Of a stretch of DNA of 12,835 nt, positions 11,793 through 12,835 are shown one piece after another (positions within the stretch are counted from its first letter, which is position 1; each line of letters starts with the position of its first letter). Under the pieces are notes generated by a model. That model ran no database searches. It saw nothing but the letters and a program-made list of their open reading frames with translations, and was not told where the DNA came from. The stretch is from NCBI GenBank assembly GCA_002387005.1, contig DGKN01000070.1:27362-40196 (forward strand). Reading direction: 5' to 3'. The translations under genes and the position numbers were made by a program. Origin of the DNA: Propionibacteriaceae bacterium UBA4569 (lineage in GTDB: Bacteria; Actinomycetota; Actinomycetes; Propionibacteriales; Propionibacteriaceae).

Positions 11793-12835
11793 CACGCAGA
11801 ATACCGATGAGTCGAAACGTAGGCGGCGCCTGTATACATGCCGATATGGACGTTCATTCCCCACCGGACCGATCGTGGAATGTACGACCCTGCTCGTCGA
11901 CGATGTCTCCAGGTAGCGGCGTACTTTCCACCTCGTCGCGCATAATGCCCGCCGCCATATCTGTAGACGCGCTCCATCACACGACCGCCAACACGTCCGG
12001 GCAGGACACCCCATGCAAATGTGCTGCCTGCTTCCCTCCAGCGACGCTGCCTAGCATAGGCGCCCATGTATATGCCTGTACACGCATAACCCACAGGACC
12101 CCACGCGAACGAGCACACGGTGTTGATCCGCTTTCCCCACTTTGAGTCTGTTAGCCAGCGAGAAGCACTGAGAGATCCTCTAGAAACGGACCGACCAACT
12201 GACCGTCCCCAGCTCTTCACCTTCCCCCACCATTTGTTCCCGTCGATGTCCCGCATGTTGATGGGATCGTTTGGGTACCCGTAGGCAGTGTCGCCCCCTT
12301 GGTACTCGGGATCCAAAGATGTGAACAGTCCAGTGGTTTGGTTGTAGAGGCGGGCGCCCATGAGGGTGATGCCGAGGGCGTCGAGGGTGGCGCGTTCGTG
12401 TTGTCCGAGCCATCCGTAGCCGGCTCCTGCCGTCCCGCCGGTGTTGGTGGTGGCGGGTTGGGTGGGTTGGCCGTATTCGGTCCAGTCTTGCCAGGCGTCG
12501 ATCCCGCTGGCGGGGTTGGTGCCCTCCAGGGTGATGGTGGCGTTGATGTCCCCCCGCAGCCCGGCCAGAGCCAGCTCGGCGGTGGTGGCACCGCTGGTGG
12601 TGGTGTAGGTGATGCCGAGCCCGTCACCGGTCAACGACCCGAACCTGGTGGTCGTTGCGACACCTTCACGGGTGTCGACGGTCCAGGCTGGGTTGTCCGA
12701 CGCGTCGGTGTAGTGCCGCACCACGGTCCCGGCCACGGCACCGGGCACGACCACGGGGCCGACGGTGGCGTCCTGCACCAACCGGCGACCAGCACCATCC
12801 AGGGTGAACGTGGCCCGCACGTCGCCCTGGCTGAT
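11789..12835 (-). CDS. Rhs/YD-repeat polymorphic toxin, C-terminal part (N-terminus beyond the right edge)
   Basis: The minus-strand frame is open from the right edge; 348 residues are visible. Residues 1-140 are YD-repeat-like (TFTLDGAGRRLVQD and onward). The RHS-associated core follows: YGWLGQHERATL near 140-151, MGARLYNQTTGLFTSLDP at 159-176, and AYGYPNDPINMRDIDG at 184-199. Rhs proteins are large secreted or surface shells that release a toxic C-terminal tip into neighbouring cells. The tip here is residues 200-348 (bases 11789-12238). It has about 28 Lys/Arg against 3 Asp/Glu, is rich in Gly, Trp and Tyr, and contains a hydrophobic run near 238-260 (SFAWGPVGYACTGIYMGAY). I recognise no catalytic motif. 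Codon composition falls in GC exactly from the tip on. The stop overlaps the next gene as GTGA. The core is certain, the activity of the tip unknown. Confidence 0.92.
   Translation of the reverse strand: MSQGDVRATFTLDGAGRRLVQDATVGPVVVPGAVAGTVVRHYTDASDNPAWTVDTREGVATTTRFGSLTGDGLGITYTTTSGATTAELALAGLRGDINATITLEGTNPASGIDAWQDWTEYGQPTQPATTNTGGTAGAGYGWLGQHERATLDALGITLMGARLYNQTTGLFTSLDPEYQGGDTAYGYPNDPINMRDIDGNKWWGKVKSWGRSVGRSVSRGSLSASRWLTDSKWGKRINTVCSFAWGPVGYACTGIYMGAYARQRRWREAGSTFAWGVLPGRVGGRVMERVYRYGGGHYARRGGKYAATWRHRRRAGSYIPRSVRWGMNVHIGMYTGAAYVSTHRYSAW

Noticed and set aside
11449..11916. Plus-strand frame of 155 codons in the toxin region
   Set aside because: Antisense to the immunity-like gene and the toxin tip; no ribosome site and no convincing protein features.

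Overview
The window is chromosomal DNA of a high-GC Gram-positive bacterium, most likely an actinobacterium and possibly of the Propionibacteriaceae (a guess). The grounds are GC of about two thirds in core genes, frequent GTG starts, a leaderless-looking regulator gene, and a stand-alone polyprenol-phosphate mannose synthase-type enzyme.

Bases 1-2628 hold three glycosyltransferases: a partial GT4 enzyme on the minus strand (off the left edge), a divergent GT2-type enzyme on the plus strand, and a MurG-like GT-B enzyme on the minus strand whose 3' end overlaps the GT2 gene by 102 bp. They look like part of a cell-surface glycan pathway. Bases 2869-3195 may encode a small two-span membrane protein. 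Bases 3391-4305 encode an EamA-type exporter.

Bases 4413-7638 form a self-contained operon: a TetR-type regulator, an ABC ATPase and an ABC-2 permease with overlapping junctions. Two nearly identical 16-bp palindromes, 20 bp apart centre to centre, cover the promoter and start codon of tetR. This is the classic layout of an autoregulated drug or metabolite efflux pump.

Bases 7664-8638 (minus) encode a tandem double-hotdog acyl-CoA thioesterase. It is divergent from a Ppm1-type GT2 (8774-9604). The 135-bp gap between them carries a nested inverted repeat. After ppm1 comes an HTH regulator (9638-10527) whose frame is broken near base 10150.

Bases 10543-12835 are a polymorphic-toxin tail on the minus strand and are visibly lower in GC than the rest. 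From the right edge leftwards there is the 3' end of an Rhs/YD-repeat protein with the RHS core, a 149-residue very basic C-terminal tip of no family I recognise, a translationally coupled two-span membrane protein that is the candidate immunity factor, a lipoprotein gene broken by one base at a C5 run, and an 89% identical 122-bp remnant of the immunity gene's 3' part. This toxin-immunity tip and its debris are the most novel part of the window. Two of its downstream genes and the neighbouring HTH gene are frameshifted or truncated, which fits a rapidly remodelled accessory locus.
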